This document shows, piece after piece, positions 26,816 through 36,167 of a stretch of DNA of 63,970 bases. The DNA is from Mesorhizobium sp. STM 4661 (GTDB taxonomy: Bacteria > Pseudomonadota > Alphaproteobacteria > Rhizobiales > Rhizobiaceae): positions 1-63,970 of the forward strand of contig NZ_CAAF010000020.1 of NCBI RefSeq assembly GCF_000359125.1, read 5' to 3'. Within the stretch, counting starts at the first letter, position 1. Each line of letters starts with the position of its first letter. The position numbers were made by a program, and so were the translations under genes. The notes below the pieces were generated by a model. That model was given only the letters and a program-made list of their open reading frames with translations, did not search any database and was not told where the DNA came from.

Positions 26816-26842
26816 GGGCAAACACTATCTGCCACGTCTCTA

Positions 26843-26867
26843 TTGACAAAATAACGAAATTTGTCAA
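26843..26867. promoter_or_regulatory. Probable TetR operator and promoter
   Basis: A perfect inverted repeat TTGACAAA-N9-TTTGTCAA lies in the gap between the divergent TetR and oxidoreductase genes. Its left half contains a consensus -35 hexamer TTGACA, so bound repressor would block RNA polymerase. A separate hairpin, CGAAATGGC (26880-26888) with GCCATTTCG (26895-26903), follows in the likely leader. Confidence 0.65.
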
Positions 26868-26936
26868 GATGTATGAGGACGAAATGGCCAGATAGCCATT
26901 TCGCCTCGGGCAGTGGACGACAACAAGGGTATCCCC

Positions 26937-27398
26937 ATGCGCCTCACCGTCGACGGGCAATCGTTCGATATCAATGCCGATCCCGAAATGCCGCTGCTGT
27001 GGGCGCTGCGCGATCTCATGGGCAAGACCGGGCCGAAGTTCGGCTGCGGCATTGCCGCTTGTGGCGCCTGCACCGTGCATCTCGACGGCCAGCCGGTGCG
27101 TTCCTGCTCATTGCCGGTCGGTCAGGTCAGCGGCGCGGTGACCACCATCGAAGGCATCGGCATCGAGGGCAAGCTGCATCCGGTGCAGCAGGCCTGGCTG
27201 GAAGAGCAGGTGGCGCAATGCGGCTATTGCCAGGCCGGCCAGATCATGAGCGCGGTGGCGCTGCTTGATGAGGTCGCGGAGCCGAGCGATGCCGACATCG
27301 ACAATGCAATGGGCGGCAATCTCTGCCGCTGCGGCACCTATCCGAAGATCCGCGCGGCGATCAGACGAGCCGCCGTTCTCAAGACGGCGGGGCTCTGA
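26937..27398 (+). CDS. 2Fe-2S subunit of a molybdenum oxidoreductase (isoquinoline 1-oxidoreductase alpha-like)
   Basis: This 153-residue subunit carries two 2Fe-2S clusters that pass electrons from the Moco subunit. The plant-ferredoxin-type cluster motif is [21 protein letters not shown], split as CxxxxCGxC...C, and the C-terminal cluster uses CGYCQAGQ and CRCGTY. Size and order match IorA/CoxS-type subunits. ATG at 26937 follows AAGGG; a GTG at 26913 is possible. The large subunit begins two bases after its stop. Confidence 0.9.
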   Translation: MRLTVDGQSFDINADPEMPLLWALRDLMGKTGPKFGCGIAACGACTVHLDGQPVRSCSLPVGQVSGAVTTIEGIGIEGKLHPVQQAWLEEQVAQCGYCQAGQIMSAVALLDEVAEPSDADIDNAMGGNLCRCGTYPKIRAAIRRAAVLKTAGL

Positions 27399-27400
27399 TC

Positions 27401-29674
27401 ATGGCCAGTGTCGGAAAGATCGCCCGCCGCACGTTTCTCATCGGTGCGGCTGCTATCGCGGGCGGTGTCGCCGTCGGCTATTATTACTACCGCAAACCCT
27501 TTCCCAATCCGCTGCAAGGCGATCTCGCCGTGGGTGAGGCGACCTTCAATCCCTATGTGAAGATCGGCGCCGACAACACCATCACCATCGTCGCGCCGCG
27601 CGCCGAGATGGGCCAAGGCATTTCGACAACGCTTGCCGCGATGGTCGCCGAAGAACTCGATGTCAGCCTCGATCAGGTCAAGGTCGAGCCCGGCCCGGCG
27701 TCCCATGCCTATTACAATGCGGCGATCCTGGAAGAGGGCGGCCCCTTCGCCTTCTTCGACGAGAGCATGACCGCCGAAGCGGTGCGCGCCGGCATGGGCG
27801 TCGCCGGAAAATTCCTTGCCTTGCAGGCCACCGGCGGTTCGGCCTCGACACGTGATGGCTTCGACAAGATGCGGCAGGCGGGTGCCGCCGCGCGGCAGAT
27901 GCTGATTGCGGCGGCCGCGCAAAAGCTCGGTGTCGCTGCCGCCGATCTGGAAACGGCCAATGGCAGGATCCTGCACAAGGCGTCGGGCAAATCGCTGACC
28001 TATGGCGATGTCGCTGCAAGCGCTGCCGTAATGGCGCCGCCCGCGGATATCAGGCTCAAGGACAGAGCCGACTGGAAATTGCTGGGGAAGCCGCAAAAGC
28101 GGATCGACATGCTGGCCAAGGTCACCGGCGCGCCGATCTTCGGCATCGATGTGACGCTGCCGGACATATTGTTCGGCACGGTCAAGATGAGCCCGCGCTT
28201 CTGGGCAAAGCCGGTCAAGGCCGATCTGTCAAAGGCCGAAAAAATGCCTGGCGTGGTCAAGATCGTGCCGATCGAAACGAATTATGGCCACGGCTTCGGC
28301 ATCATCGCGGAAAACACCTGGGCGGCGTTCAAGGCGGCCGACGCCATCGAGGCCGAATGGGCCGATCCCGAATACCCGCTGGACAGCGCCGCCATTTCCG
28401 ATGCGCTGAAGCAGGCGCTCGGCACCAAGGGCTCAGTGATGCGCGACAATGGCAACGTCGACACCGCCTTCGCCGATGCGCCGCGCGAAAGGATCGTCGA
28501 GGCCGACTATGCCGTGCCGTATCTGGCGCATGCGACGATGGAACCGATGAACGCCACGGCGCGGCTGAAGGACGGCGTGCTCGACATCTGGTGCGGCAAC
28601 CAGGCGCCGACACTGGTGCGGCAGCTTTGCGCCAATCTGGTCGGTATCGAGCAGAACAAGGTCAACGTCCACACCACCTTCCTCGGCGGCGGCTTCGGCC
28701 GGCGCGTCGAGGTCGATTATGCGCTGTGCGCCGCGCTGATGGCGAAGGAGACGGGCGGGCGTCCGATCAAGGTAACCTGGACGCGCGAGGAGGACATGCG
28801 CCACGACGCCTACCGCCCGGCAGCCGTCGGCAGGTTCCAGGCGCGGCTTGACGATAACGGCCTGCCGGTCGCAGTCGACATGAAGATCTCCTCGCCGTCG
28901 ATGATCGCCAGCACCTTGCGCCGGCTGTTTCCCTCGATACCGGCGCTCGGCAACGACAAGTCCATTGTCGACGGCGCCTACAACCAACCCTATACGATCC
29001 CGAATTACAGGGTGGCCGGCATAGCGGCCCCCGTCACCATCCCAGTCGGCTCCTGGCGGTCGGTCGGCAGCTCGATCAACGGTTTCTTCCATGAAGGCTT
29101 TCTCGACGAGATCGCCGTCGCAGGGAAAACCGACCCGGTCGTACTGCGCAAGACGCTGATGGCCGCCTATCCCGCAGCGGTGAAGGTGGTCGAGAAGGTC
29201 GCCGAGATGGCGAAATGGGGCGAGGCGCTGCCCGCCGGCAAGGCCAGGGGCATGGCGTTTACGCTCTCCTTCGGCAGTTGGGTCGGCGAGATCGTCCAGG
29301 TCGCCGACACGCCGGCCGGCATCCGCATCGAGAAAGTGTGGATTGCCGCCGATGTCGGCACCGCGCTCGATCCCGGCATCATCGAGGCACAGCTCATCTC
29401 CGCCGCCATCTACGGCCTGTCGGCGGCGATGGGTCAGGAAATCACCTTCGCCGACGGCATGGTCGAACAGTCGAATTTCCACGACTACGACGCCATGCGC
29501 ATCTTCCAGTGCCCGGCCTTCGAAGTCGCCATCCTGGAAAATTTCCACAAGATGGGCGGTGTCGGCGAAGTCGGCACACCGCCGGCCGCTCCGGCGCTCG
29601 CCAATGCCGTCTTTGCGCTGACCGGCAAGCGCATCCGCACGCTGCCCTTGTCGAAGGAGGTGGCCTTCGCATGA
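27401..29674 (+). CDS. Molybdopterin-binding large subunit (isoquinoline 1-oxidoreductase beta-like)
   Basis: This 757-residue protein is the catalytic subunit of an IorB/aldehyde-dehydrogenase-like molybdenum hydroxylase. It begins with a Tat-type signal (ARRTFLIGAAAIAGG), so the folded complex is probably exported. Moco-binding blocks such as RAEMGQGISTTLAAMVAEELDV, GGGFGRRVEVDY and GSWRSVGSSINGFF are visible, and the C-terminal GGVGEVGTPPAAPALANAV includes the expected catalytic Glu. It is single-chain, as in the xanthine-dehydrogenase relatives without a separate FAD subunit; electrons would go to the cytochrome encoded next. The substrate is unknown. Confidence 0.9.
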   Translation: MASVGKIARRTFLIGAAAIAGGVAVGYYYYRKPFPNPLQGDLAVGEATFNPYVKIGADNTITIVAPRAEMGQGISTTLAAMVAEELDVSLDQVKVEPGPASHAYYNAAILEEGGPFAFFDESMTAEAVRAGMGVAGKFLALQATGGSASTRDGFDKMRQAGAAARQMLIAAAAQKLGVAAADLETANGRILHKASGKSLTYGDVAASAAVMAPPADIRLKDRADWKLLGKPQKRIDMLAKVTGAPIFGIDVTLPDILFGTVKMSPRFWAKPVKADLSKAEKMPGVVKIVPIETNYGHGFGIIAENTWAAFKAADAIEAEWADPEYPLDSAAISDALKQALGTKGSVMRDNGNVDTAFADAPRERIVEADYAVPYLAHATMEPMNATARLKDGVLDIWCGNQAPTLVRQLCANLVGIEQNKVNVHTTFLGGGFGRRVEVDYALCAALMAKETGGRPIKVTWTREEDMRHDAYRPAAVGRFQARLDDNGLPVAVDMKISSPSMIASTLRRLFPSIPALGNDKSIVDGAYNQPYTIPNYRVAGIAAPVTIPVGSWRSVGSSINGFFHEGFLDEIAVAGKTDPVVLRKTLMAAYPAAVKVVEKVAEMAKWGEALPAGKARGMAFTLSFGSWVGEIVQVADTPAGIRIEKVWIAADVGTALDPGIIEAQLISAAIYGLSAAMGQEITFADGMVEQSNFHDYDAMRIFQCPAFEVAILENFHKMGGVGEVGTPPAAPALANAVFALTGKRIRTLPLSKEVAFA

Positions 29675-30279
29675 GATTCTTTGCCACCCTGCTGACGGCT
29701 GCTGCCATGCCGTTTACGGCAGCTCCGTTCGCGAGCGCACAGGAAGACCGGGCAAAGCCATCCGCAATGGCCGATGCGGCCAAGGGTCTGGCTGAGTGGG
29801 ACAAGATCCAGGCGGTGTTCTCGCATCCGCGCTGCGCCGGCTGCCATGTCGCCGACGATCGGCCGCGCTGGTCCGGCGCGCATTATGGCGGAACGCGCGT
29901 TCATGCCTTCAATGTCCAGCGCGGCGCCGGCGGCTCGGGCTTCGGCAATCCGGGCCTGCGCTGTACGACCTGCCATTTCTCCAGCAATTCCAATGTGCTG
30001 CATGGGCCTCCCGGCGCCGAGAACTGGCATTTGGCGCCGGTCGAGATGGCCTGGTTCGGACAGTCCTCGGCGCAAATCTGCGCCCAGATCAAGGATCCCG
30101 CCCGCAATGGCGGCCGCAGCCTCAGGGATGTCGCGCTGCATGTCCGCAACGACAGGTTGGTGGGCTGGGGCTGGGCGCCGGGAAAGGATCGCGAGCCGGC
30201 GCCGGGCTCGGCGGAGGAAACTTATCAAGCGATCGAGAACTGGATGGCAGCGGGTGCACCGTGCCCGGCACCGCAATAA
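29671..30279 (+). CDS. Exported diheme cytochrome c-like protein
   Basis: This 202-residue protein has a signal peptide ending near ASAQ and two c-type heme motifs, CAGCH and CTTCH, so it is a periplasmic diheme cytochrome. It overlaps the Moco subunit gene by four bases, indicating co-translation, and is the likely electron acceptor of that enzyme in place of an FAD subunit. The C-terminal part (WGWAPGKDREPAPGS) is not recognised. Possible sixth ligands were not assigned. Confidence 0.85.
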   Translation: MRFFATLLTAAAMPFTAAPFASAQEDRAKPSAMADAAKGLAEWDKIQAVFSHPRCAGCHVADDRPRWSGAHYGGTRVHAFNVQRGAGGSGFGNPGLRCTTCHFSSNSNVLHGPPGAENWHLAPVEMAWFGQSSAQICAQIKDPARNGGRSLRDVALHVRNDRLVGWGWAPGKDREPAPGSAEETYQAIENWMAAGAPCPAPQ

Positions 30280-30457
30280 TCCATCAACTTTTCTGACTAT
30301 ATTGCGGTGCAACTTTGATGTAGAAGCGCGTTTCGCCGATCACGGCAATTTGAACACGGCCTTGCGCGCACCCATATCGGCAGCGCGTCCGAGTTTAGAA
30401 GACGCGGTAGTTGTTAGTAGACACGGTCTGGCCAAACCCGCGCACTGGAAAACGACG

Positions 30458-31666
30458 ATGCCGAAATTCAGGTTCCACAAGCTTGCAGCCATTATTGTGC
30501 TTATCGGTTTCGCTGCCTGGATGGCGACGGGACAGTTCTCGTCCGTCGGCAGCGCCGTCGCCGACGGCAAGCCCAAGGCAGGCGAAGTCGAGCAGTCCAA
30601 GGCCGACGCGGGCAAGCCCCAGACTGGCGAACAGGGGACTGCCAAACCGGGGACAGCCGAAGCCGAACAGCCCAAGGCGGTCTTGCGCACTGTCGCTGTG
30701 GTGACGCCGCCGCGGCGGACCTATGCGCGCGCCATCCGCATTTCCGGACTGACCGAGGCCGACAAGCGCGCGGTCCTGGCGACACGCGTTGCCGGCGTCA
30801 TCGACAAGCTGCCGGTCAAGCAGGGGCAGCATGTCAAGACCGGCGACCTCGTGCTGATGCTCGCTGCCGAGGAAAAGCTTTCGGCGGTCGGCAACGCCAA
30901 GCAGCTTGTCGTGCAGAGGCAGGCCGAACTCGCTGCCGCCCAGCGGCTGATGAAAACCGGCAATCTGCCCAAGCTGCAGCTTGATACGGCCCGCTCCAAC
31001 CTGACGCTGGCCCAGTCGCAACTGGAAGCCGCGCAAGCCGAGCTCGACCGCAATGAAGTCAAGGCGCCCTTCGACGGCGTCATCGACCGGGTGCCGGTGG
31101 AGCTTGGCAGTTCGGTGATGCAGGGCGGCGAGGTGGCGACCATCCTGAAGCTCGATCCGGTGATCGCCCGCGGCGAAGTCAGCGAACGTGATCTCGGCTA
31201 TCTCAAGATCGGCGACGAAGCCAATGTGAGTCTGGTCAGCGGTCAGATCGTCAAGGGCACGGTGCGCTACATCAGCCGGGATGCGTCTTCGGCAACCCGC
31301 ACCTTCCGCGTCGAGGTCGCCATCCCCAATGGCGATGGCTCCGTGCCGGCCGGCATGACGGCAGAAATCGCGCTCAGCGCCCAGCCGACCGACGCCGTGA
31401 TGCTGCCGCGCTCGGTGGTGACGCTTGGCGACAAGGGCGATCTCGGCATCCGCGCCGTCGACAAGGACGACAAGGTGGCGTTCTTCCCGATTGACCTGGT
31501 CGACGACACACCGACCGGCCTGGTGCTTGGCGGCATTCCCGCCGATGCGCGCATCATCGTCGCCGGCCAGGAACTGGTGAAGGAAGGCGAAGTGGTCAAG
31601 CCGGTCGAGGCCGACCAGGCGACCATCCAGAAGCTCTTGGGCGAAGCGACGACCGGGACGCAGTAA
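30458..31666 (+). CDS. RND efflux periplasmic adaptor (membrane fusion protein)
   Basis: This 402-residue adaptor has an N-terminal membrane anchor (LAAIIVLIGFAAWMA), then a Lys/Gly/Glu/Pro-rich linker (about residues 30-70), and the HlyD-type barrel-sandwich and beta-barrel domains: VAGVIDKLPVKQGQHVKTGDLV and NEVKAPFDGVIDRVPVELGSSV are the lipoyl halves, separated by a short coiled-coil hairpin. It links the RND pump encoded next to an outer-membrane channel that is not in the window. ATG at 30458; longer frames cross the upstream cytochrome gene. Confidence 0.9.
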   Translation: MPKFRFHKLAAIIVLIGFAAWMATGQFSSVGSAVADGKPKAGEVEQSKADAGKPQTGEQGTAKPGTAEAEQPKAVLRTVAVVTPPRRTYARAIRISGLTEADKRAVLATRVAGVIDKLPVKQGQHVKTGDLVLMLAAEEKLSAVGNAKQLVVQRQAELAAAQRLMKTGNLPKLQLDTARSNLTLAQSQLEAAQAELDRNEVKAPFDGVIDRVPVELGSSVMQGGEVATILKLDPVIARGEVSERDLGYLKIGDEANVSLVSGQIVKGTVRYISRDASSATRTFRVEVAIPNGDGSVPAGMTAEIALSAQPTDAVMLPRSVVTLGDKGDLGIRAVDKDDKVAFFPIDLVDDTPTGLVLGGIPADARIIVAGQELVKEGEVVKPVEADQATIQKLLGEATTGTQ

Positions 31667-31668
31667 TC

Positions 31669-34600
31669 ATGGATATCGTCAAACTCGCAATCAACAATGC
31701 CCGCCTGACCATTTCGGTGCTGGTGTTCCTCATCCTTGCGGGTGCGGTCGCCTATCAGTCGACACCGAAGGAAGCGGAACCCGACGTTCCGATTCCGATG
31801 ATGTATGTCAGCCTGATCTATCAAGGCATCTCGCCTGAGGATTCGGAGCGTCTGCTGCTGCGGCCGATGGAAGCCAAGCTGAAAAGCCTCAAAGGCCTGA
31901 AAGAGATGCGCTCCGCCGCCTTCCAGGGGGGCGGTTATGTGCTGGTCGAATTCCAGCCGCAGACGGATCTGGCGACGGCACTGCAGGATACGCGCAGCAA
32001 GGTGCAGGACGGCAAGGCCGACCTGCCGCAGGCGGCCGAGGAGCCTGTGGTTACCGAAGTCAACATCTCCGAATTTCCCGTTCTCGTCGTGACGCTGTCG
32101 GGAGAATTGCCCGAACGCGTGCTGACGGCTGCGGCGCGCGAACTGCGCGACCGCATCGAGGAGGTGCCCGGCGTGCTGGAAGGCGCGCTGCAGGGTGCGC
32201 GCGACGACCTCGTCGAAGTCGTCATCGATCCGATGAAACTGTCTTCCTACGGGCTGCAGCTCGACCAGTTGATCGCCGCCGTCGGCGCCTCCAACAGCCT
32301 CGTTGCCGCCGGCAACATCGAAGGCTCCGAAGGCAAGTACGCCGTCAAGGTGCCGTCGCTGATCGAGACGCCCGAGGATGTGGCCGCACTTCCGGTCGTC
32401 GCCACGCCCAATGCCGTGGTGCAGGCCAAGGACATCGCCACCATCCGCTCGACCTTCGCGGACGCCGAAACGATCACTCGTCTTAACGGCAAGCCTGCCA
32501 TCGCCATCGAAGTCAAGAAGCGCATCGGCTCCAACCTGATCGACACGATCGGCCAGGTCACGGCCGTGTCCGACGCCTTCGTCAAGACGATGCCGGAAGG
32601 CATGCATGTCACCTACACGCAGGACAAGTCGGTCTTCGTCAACCAACTGCTCAGCGATCTGCAGAACCACGTCATGATCGCCGTGATCCTGGTGTTCATC
32701 GTCATTCTCTATGCGCTGTCGGGTCGCGCGTCGGTGCTGATCGGGCTGGCCATTCCGTCGTCCTTCCTGATCGGCATCCTGCTGCTCGCGATGATGGGCT
32801 ACACGATCAACATGATCGTGCTGTTCAGCCTCATCCTGGCTGTCGGCATGCTGGTCGACGACGCCATCATCGTCACCGAATTCGCCGAGCGGCGCATGAG
32901 CGAAGGCATGCCGAAGGAAGAAGCCTTCGCGCTTGCCGCCAAGCGCATGGCCGGTCCGGTCATTGCCGCGACGATGACGCGTATCGCAGCCTTTTCGCCG
33001 CTGCTGTTCTGGCCAGGCATCATCGGCGACTTCATGAAATACATGCCGATCACGCTGATCGTCACGCTGTCGGCGTCGATGCTCTATGCGCTGGTTTTCG
33101 CGCCGACGCTGGGCGCCCTGTTCGCCAAGGCGCCGCCGCATCACGAGGATGACAATGGCGACGGCTGGTACATGGCGGTGGTCAAGCAGGCGGTGCGCTT
33201 TCCGATCACCGTGCTTGTCCTCACCGTCGCCCTTCTGTTCGGCGTCGGCTTTGCCTATTCGAAATATGGCGCCGGCGTCGAGTTCTTCCCGAACGTCGAG
33301 CCCGACTACGGCCTGCTCTATGTGCATGCCCGCGGCAATCTCTCGCTCGCCGAAATGGATGCCGCCACCAAGACCGCGGAGAACCGGCTGCTCGGCTGGC
33401 CGGGCGTGAAATCGGTCTATACCCGTGTCGGCAAGACGCAAGGCGGCGGCCAGGATATTCCCGAGGACGTGGTCGGCGTCATCCAGTACGAATTCGTCGA
33501 CTGGCGCGAGCGCAAATCCGCGAACCTGATCCTCGACGAATTGCGCGGCGTCATGGCTGGCATTCCCGGCGTCGATGTCGAGGTCCGTGTGCCCGAGGCC
33601 GGTCCGCCGACAGGCAAGCCGATCCAGATCAGGCTCTCGGCCGTCGACCCGAAAGGGCTCGACGACAAGGCCCGCGCCGTTGCCGCGCGCATCGCCAAGG
33701 TGCCCGGCGTCATCGACATATCCGACGGCCTGCCACCGCCCGGCGTCGACTGGGCGCTCGAGGTCGATCGCGCCAAGGCGGCGCAATATGGCATCAGCCC
33801 GACCTCGGTTGGCACAGTGGTGCAACTGGTGACGAACGGGCTGAAGCTCAGCGAGTACCGGCCCGCCGGGGCGGACGACGCCGTCGACATCAGGCTGCGC
33901 CTGCCTGAGGACCGGCGTACGCTGTCGACGCTCGACGAACTCAGGGTGCAGACCTCGCAGGGATCGGTGCCGATCTCGAACTTCGTCGTGCGCAAGCCGG
34001 AGCCGACGGTCGGCATCCTCAACCGCATCGACGGCGCGCGCACGGTGGTCGTCCAGGCCAACGTCGCCGCCGGCGCCCAGGTCGCGAATGTGCAGCAACA
34101 GGTCACCCAGGCTGTCACCGAGATGGATCTCGGCAGCGGCATACGCTGGAAGCTCGCCGGCTCGAACGAGGACAGCGCGGAAGCCAGCGCCTTCCTCAGC
34201 AAGGCCTTCGGCGCGGCGATCTTCCTGATCTTCCTCGTGCTTCTGGCGCAGTTCAACAAATTCACCAGCGTCTGGCTGGTGCTGTCCTGCGTGGTCATGG
34301 CGACGATCGGCGTGTTCCTCGGGCTTCTGCTGACGGGCGAGGCATTCGGCATCGTCATGTCGGGTATCGGCGTCATCGCGCTGGCCGGCGTGGTGGTGAA
34401 CAACAACATCGTGCTGATCGACACTTACGACCGGCTGCGCGAGGAAGGCTGGGACAAGGTCGAAGCGGTGCTGCAGACCTGCCGCGAGCGTGCCCGCCCG
34501 GTGGTGCTGACGGCGGTCTCGGCGATCCTCGGCGTGCTGCCGATCGCCTTCGGCCTCGGCCTCGAAATCTTCCGTCACGAGACCACGATCAACGCGCCGT

Positions 34601-34848
34601 CGACGCAATGGTGGATTTCGCTGTCCTCCGCGATCGTCTTCGGCCTGTCCTTCGCCACAGTGCTGACGCTGGTGGTGACGCCGTCGATGCTGATGGTGTT
34701 CACCCGCGCCAAGGTCAAGCCCGGAGCACGGCGCGGCTGGTTCAGCCGCCTGTTCCGGCGCGGCAAGGGCGAGGTTTCCGCACCGGAGGCTTCGGAGCCA
34801 GAACTGGGTGTGGAACCCGAGACAGCCTTCCCGAAGGCGGCCGAATAG
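31669..34848 (+). CDS. RND efflux transporter permease
   Basis: This 1059-residue inner-membrane pump has the two-fold RND architecture: a first transmembrane helix, large periplasmic loop, six-helix block, second loop and final helices. The proton-relay region is in helix 4 (LILAVGMLVDDAIIV, two acidic residues), and the family signature GVVVNNNIVLID is in the C-terminal half. The sequence resembles the HAE1/multidrug rather than heavy-metal branch; substrates are unknown. It begins two bases after the adaptor gene and is followed by a strong terminator. Confidence 0.92.
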   Translation: MDIVKLAINNARLTISVLVFLILAGAVAYQSTPKEAEPDVPIPMMYVSLIYQGISPEDSERLLLRPMEAKLKSLKGLKEMRSAAFQGGGYVLVEFQPQTDLATALQDTRSKVQDGKADLPQAAEEPVVTEVNISEFPVLVVTLSGELPERVLTAAARELRDRIEEVPGVLEGALQGARDDLVEVVIDPMKLSSYGLQLDQLIAAVGASNSLVAAGNIEGSEGKYAVKVPSLIETPEDVAALPVVATPNAVVQAKDIATIRSTFADAETITRLNGKPAIAIEVKKRIGSNLIDTIGQVTAVSDAFVKTMPEGMHVTYTQDKSVFVNQLLSDLQNHVMIAVILVFIVILYALSGRASVLIGLAIPSSFLIGILLLAMMGYTINMIVLFSLILAVGMLVDDAIIVTEFAERRMSEGMPKEEAFALAAKRMAGPVIAATMTRIAAFSPLLFWPGIIGDFMKYMPITLIVTLSASMLYALVFAPTLGALFAKAPPHHEDDNGDGWYMAVVKQAVRFPITVLVLTVALLFGVGFAYSKYGAGVEFFPNVEPDYGLLYVHARGNLSLAEMDAATKTAENRLLGWPGVKSVYTRVGKTQGGGQDIPEDVVGVIQYEFVDWRERKSANLILDELRGVMAGIPGVDVEVRVPEAGPPTGKPIQIRLSAVDPKGLDDKARAVAARIAKVPGVIDISDGLPPPGVDWALEVDRAKAAQYGISPTSVGTVVQLVTNGLKLSEYRPAGADDAVDIRLRLPEDRRTLSTLDELRVQTSQGSVPISNFVVRKPEPTVGILNRIDGARTVVVQANVAAGAQVANVQQQVTQAVTEMDLGSGIRWKLAGSNEDSAEASAFLSKAFGAAIFLIFLVLLAQFNKFTSVWLVLSCVVMATIGVFLGLLLTGEAFGIVMSGIGVIALAGVVVNNNIVLIDTYDRLREEGWDKVEAVLQTCRERARPVVLTAVSAILGVLPIAFGLGLEIFRHETTINAPSTQWWISLSSAIVFGLSFATVLTLVVTPSMLMVFTRAKVKPGARRGWFSRLFRRGKGEVSAPEASEPELGVEPETAFPKAAE

Positions 34849-34872
34849 GCCCTCTCTTTAGCCAGATAAGAT

Positions 34873-34906
34873 AAAAGGCCGCCGGGGAACAACCCGGCGG
34901 CCTTTT
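34873..34906 (+). terminator. Strong rho-independent terminator after the RND operon
   Basis: AAAAGGCCGCCGGG (34873-34886) pairs with CCCGGCGGCCTTTT (34893-34906) across a short loop, ending in TTTT. It closes the RND operon and can also act on the other strand. Confidence 0.9.
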
Positions 34907-34948
34907 GCATTGTCCTGTCATCCAAGACCTCAAAGCGGGGATTTTCAC

Positions 34949-35107
34949 ATGACGCTAAGCACCATTCTCATCATCATTCTGATCCTCATCCTGATCGGCG
35001 CGGTGCCGGCATGGCCGCATTCGCGTGCCTGGGGCTATGGGCCGTCCGGTATCGTCGGCGTCCTTCTGGTGGTGCTTCTGATATTGCTGCTGATGGGCAG
35101 GATCTGA
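34949..35107 (+). CDS. DUF3309 small membrane protein
   Basis: This 52-residue protein is almost entirely hydrophobic: TLSTILIIILILILIGAVPAWP forms one helix, and GIVGVLLVVLLILLLMG a second. The spaced AWPHSRAWGYGPSG loop is typical of DUF3309 proteins found in many rhizobia. The function is unknown. It starts at the ATG at 34949 after AAGCGGGG, and its stop is directly adjacent to the convergent epimerase-like gene. Confidence 0.85.
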   Translation: MTLSTILIIILILILIGAVPAWPHSRAWGYGPSGIVGVLLVVLLILLLMGRI

Positions 35108-36073
35108 TCAGGCAGCCTTTTGCTCGCCTGTGTCCGCTACAGGCAAGATGCCGATATCGAAAAGGGCTTCGGCGACTGCCTTGTCCCGCGGCGTATGCGG
35201 GACACCGCCGATGATCTCAACGAGCCTGGCGGAAACAAGGCGGTGCGGCTCAAAACGCAGATAGGACATCGCGACGATCTCGCGCCACATCGCCACGAAC
35301 GGGCTGCCGGCGCGCAGCACCCACCACGGCATCGAAGTCAGTTTCAAATTGCGTCCCAAGGCCTTTTCCGATGCCGCCTTGATCTCCAGGTCGGTGACGG
35401 CATGGCCCGGAAAGTTCAGCGCTTCGTAGGAGCCGAGCTTGTCCAGATTCTGCGCCAGCCCGACGAATGCCTTGGCGAGGTCCGGCAGGTAGGCCCATTC
35501 ATGCACGAGGTCGACCGGCCCGGGAGCGGTATAGACGCCCTTGTTCATCTTGGCGGCAACGATCAGGTCGAACCACGATCCAGTGCCGGTGCCGCCGAAG
35601 AAATCGCCGGCCCTGAGAAGAATGGTGCGCACCCGGCCGGCCTCGGCCTCGCGCCGAAAAAGCTCTTCCATGGCGACGCGGATGCGGCCCTTTTCGGTCG
35701 TCGGATGGAACGGCGTGTCTTCGCCGATCACCGCTGGCATTGGCGATCCGTAATTGTAGACATTGCCTGGCGCGAGGTGCAGGGCGCCGTTCGCCCGGCA
35801 GGCTGCCATGACGTTCTCAGCCATCGGCAGGCACTTGCCCCAGTCGGTGTAGATCGGGTTGAGGCCGTTGAAGATGATGTCGACGCCTTCTGTGGCGCGA
35901 ATCAGCGCTTCGCGGTCGAGCCCGTCGCCGGCGACGGCCGTGGCGCCGTTGAGTTCCGCCGGCACCTTGCCGCCGCGGGTGACAGCGCGCACATCGTAGC
36001 CTGCCTCGATGAAGGCCTTGGCCACCACGCGGCCGAGCCTGCCATTGGCGCCGAGAATTGCGATCTTGGTCAT
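35108..36073 (-). CDS. NAD(P)-dependent epimerase / NmrA-like oxidoreductase
   Basis: This 321-residue protein has an N-terminal Rossmann fold (KIAILGANGRLGRVVAKAFIEAGYDVRAVTRGG, read in pieces) with the GxxGxxG nucleotide motif, and NVYNYGS as the likely Tyr-containing active-site segment of extended SDRs. The rest fits atypical SDRs of the NmrA/NAD-binding group. It is divergent from a LysR gene, which probably regulates it. The substrate is unknown. Confidence 0.82.
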   Translation of the reverse strand: MTKIAILGANGRLGRVVAKAFIEAGYDVRAVTRGGKVPAELNGATAVAGDGLDREALIRATEGVDIIFNGLNPIYTDWGKCLPMAENVMAACRANGALHLAPGNVYNYGSPMPAVIGEDTPFHPTTEKGRIRVAMEELFRREAEAGRVRTILLRAGDFFGGTGTGSWFDLIVAAKMNKGVYTAPGPVDLVHEWAYLPDLAKAFVGLAQNLDKLGSYEALNFPGHAVTDLEIKAASEKALGRNLKLTSMPWWVLRAGSPFVAMWREIVAMSYLRFEPHRLVSARLVEIIGGVPHTPRDKAVAEALFDIGILPVADTGEQKAA

Positions 36074-36167
36074 TGTTCGTCTCCGTGTTTGCGTTAGAAC
36101 CCCAATGTGATGCCTTTGCGAATGAATGAAAATTGACTGAAATCGGCGATCTGATATTCATTATTGA

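Noticed and set aside
30303..30314. PhaR-like TGCGGTGCAACT upstream of the RND operon
   Set aside because: Matches only ten of twelve motif positions, the last three being weak, and there is no link of an RND pump to PHB.
31267..34608. 1113-codon open frame antisense to the RND pump
   Set aside because: Very His/Arg/Asp-rich composition without domain, lying exactly opposite a canonical RND gene; typical antisense shadow in GC-rich DNA.
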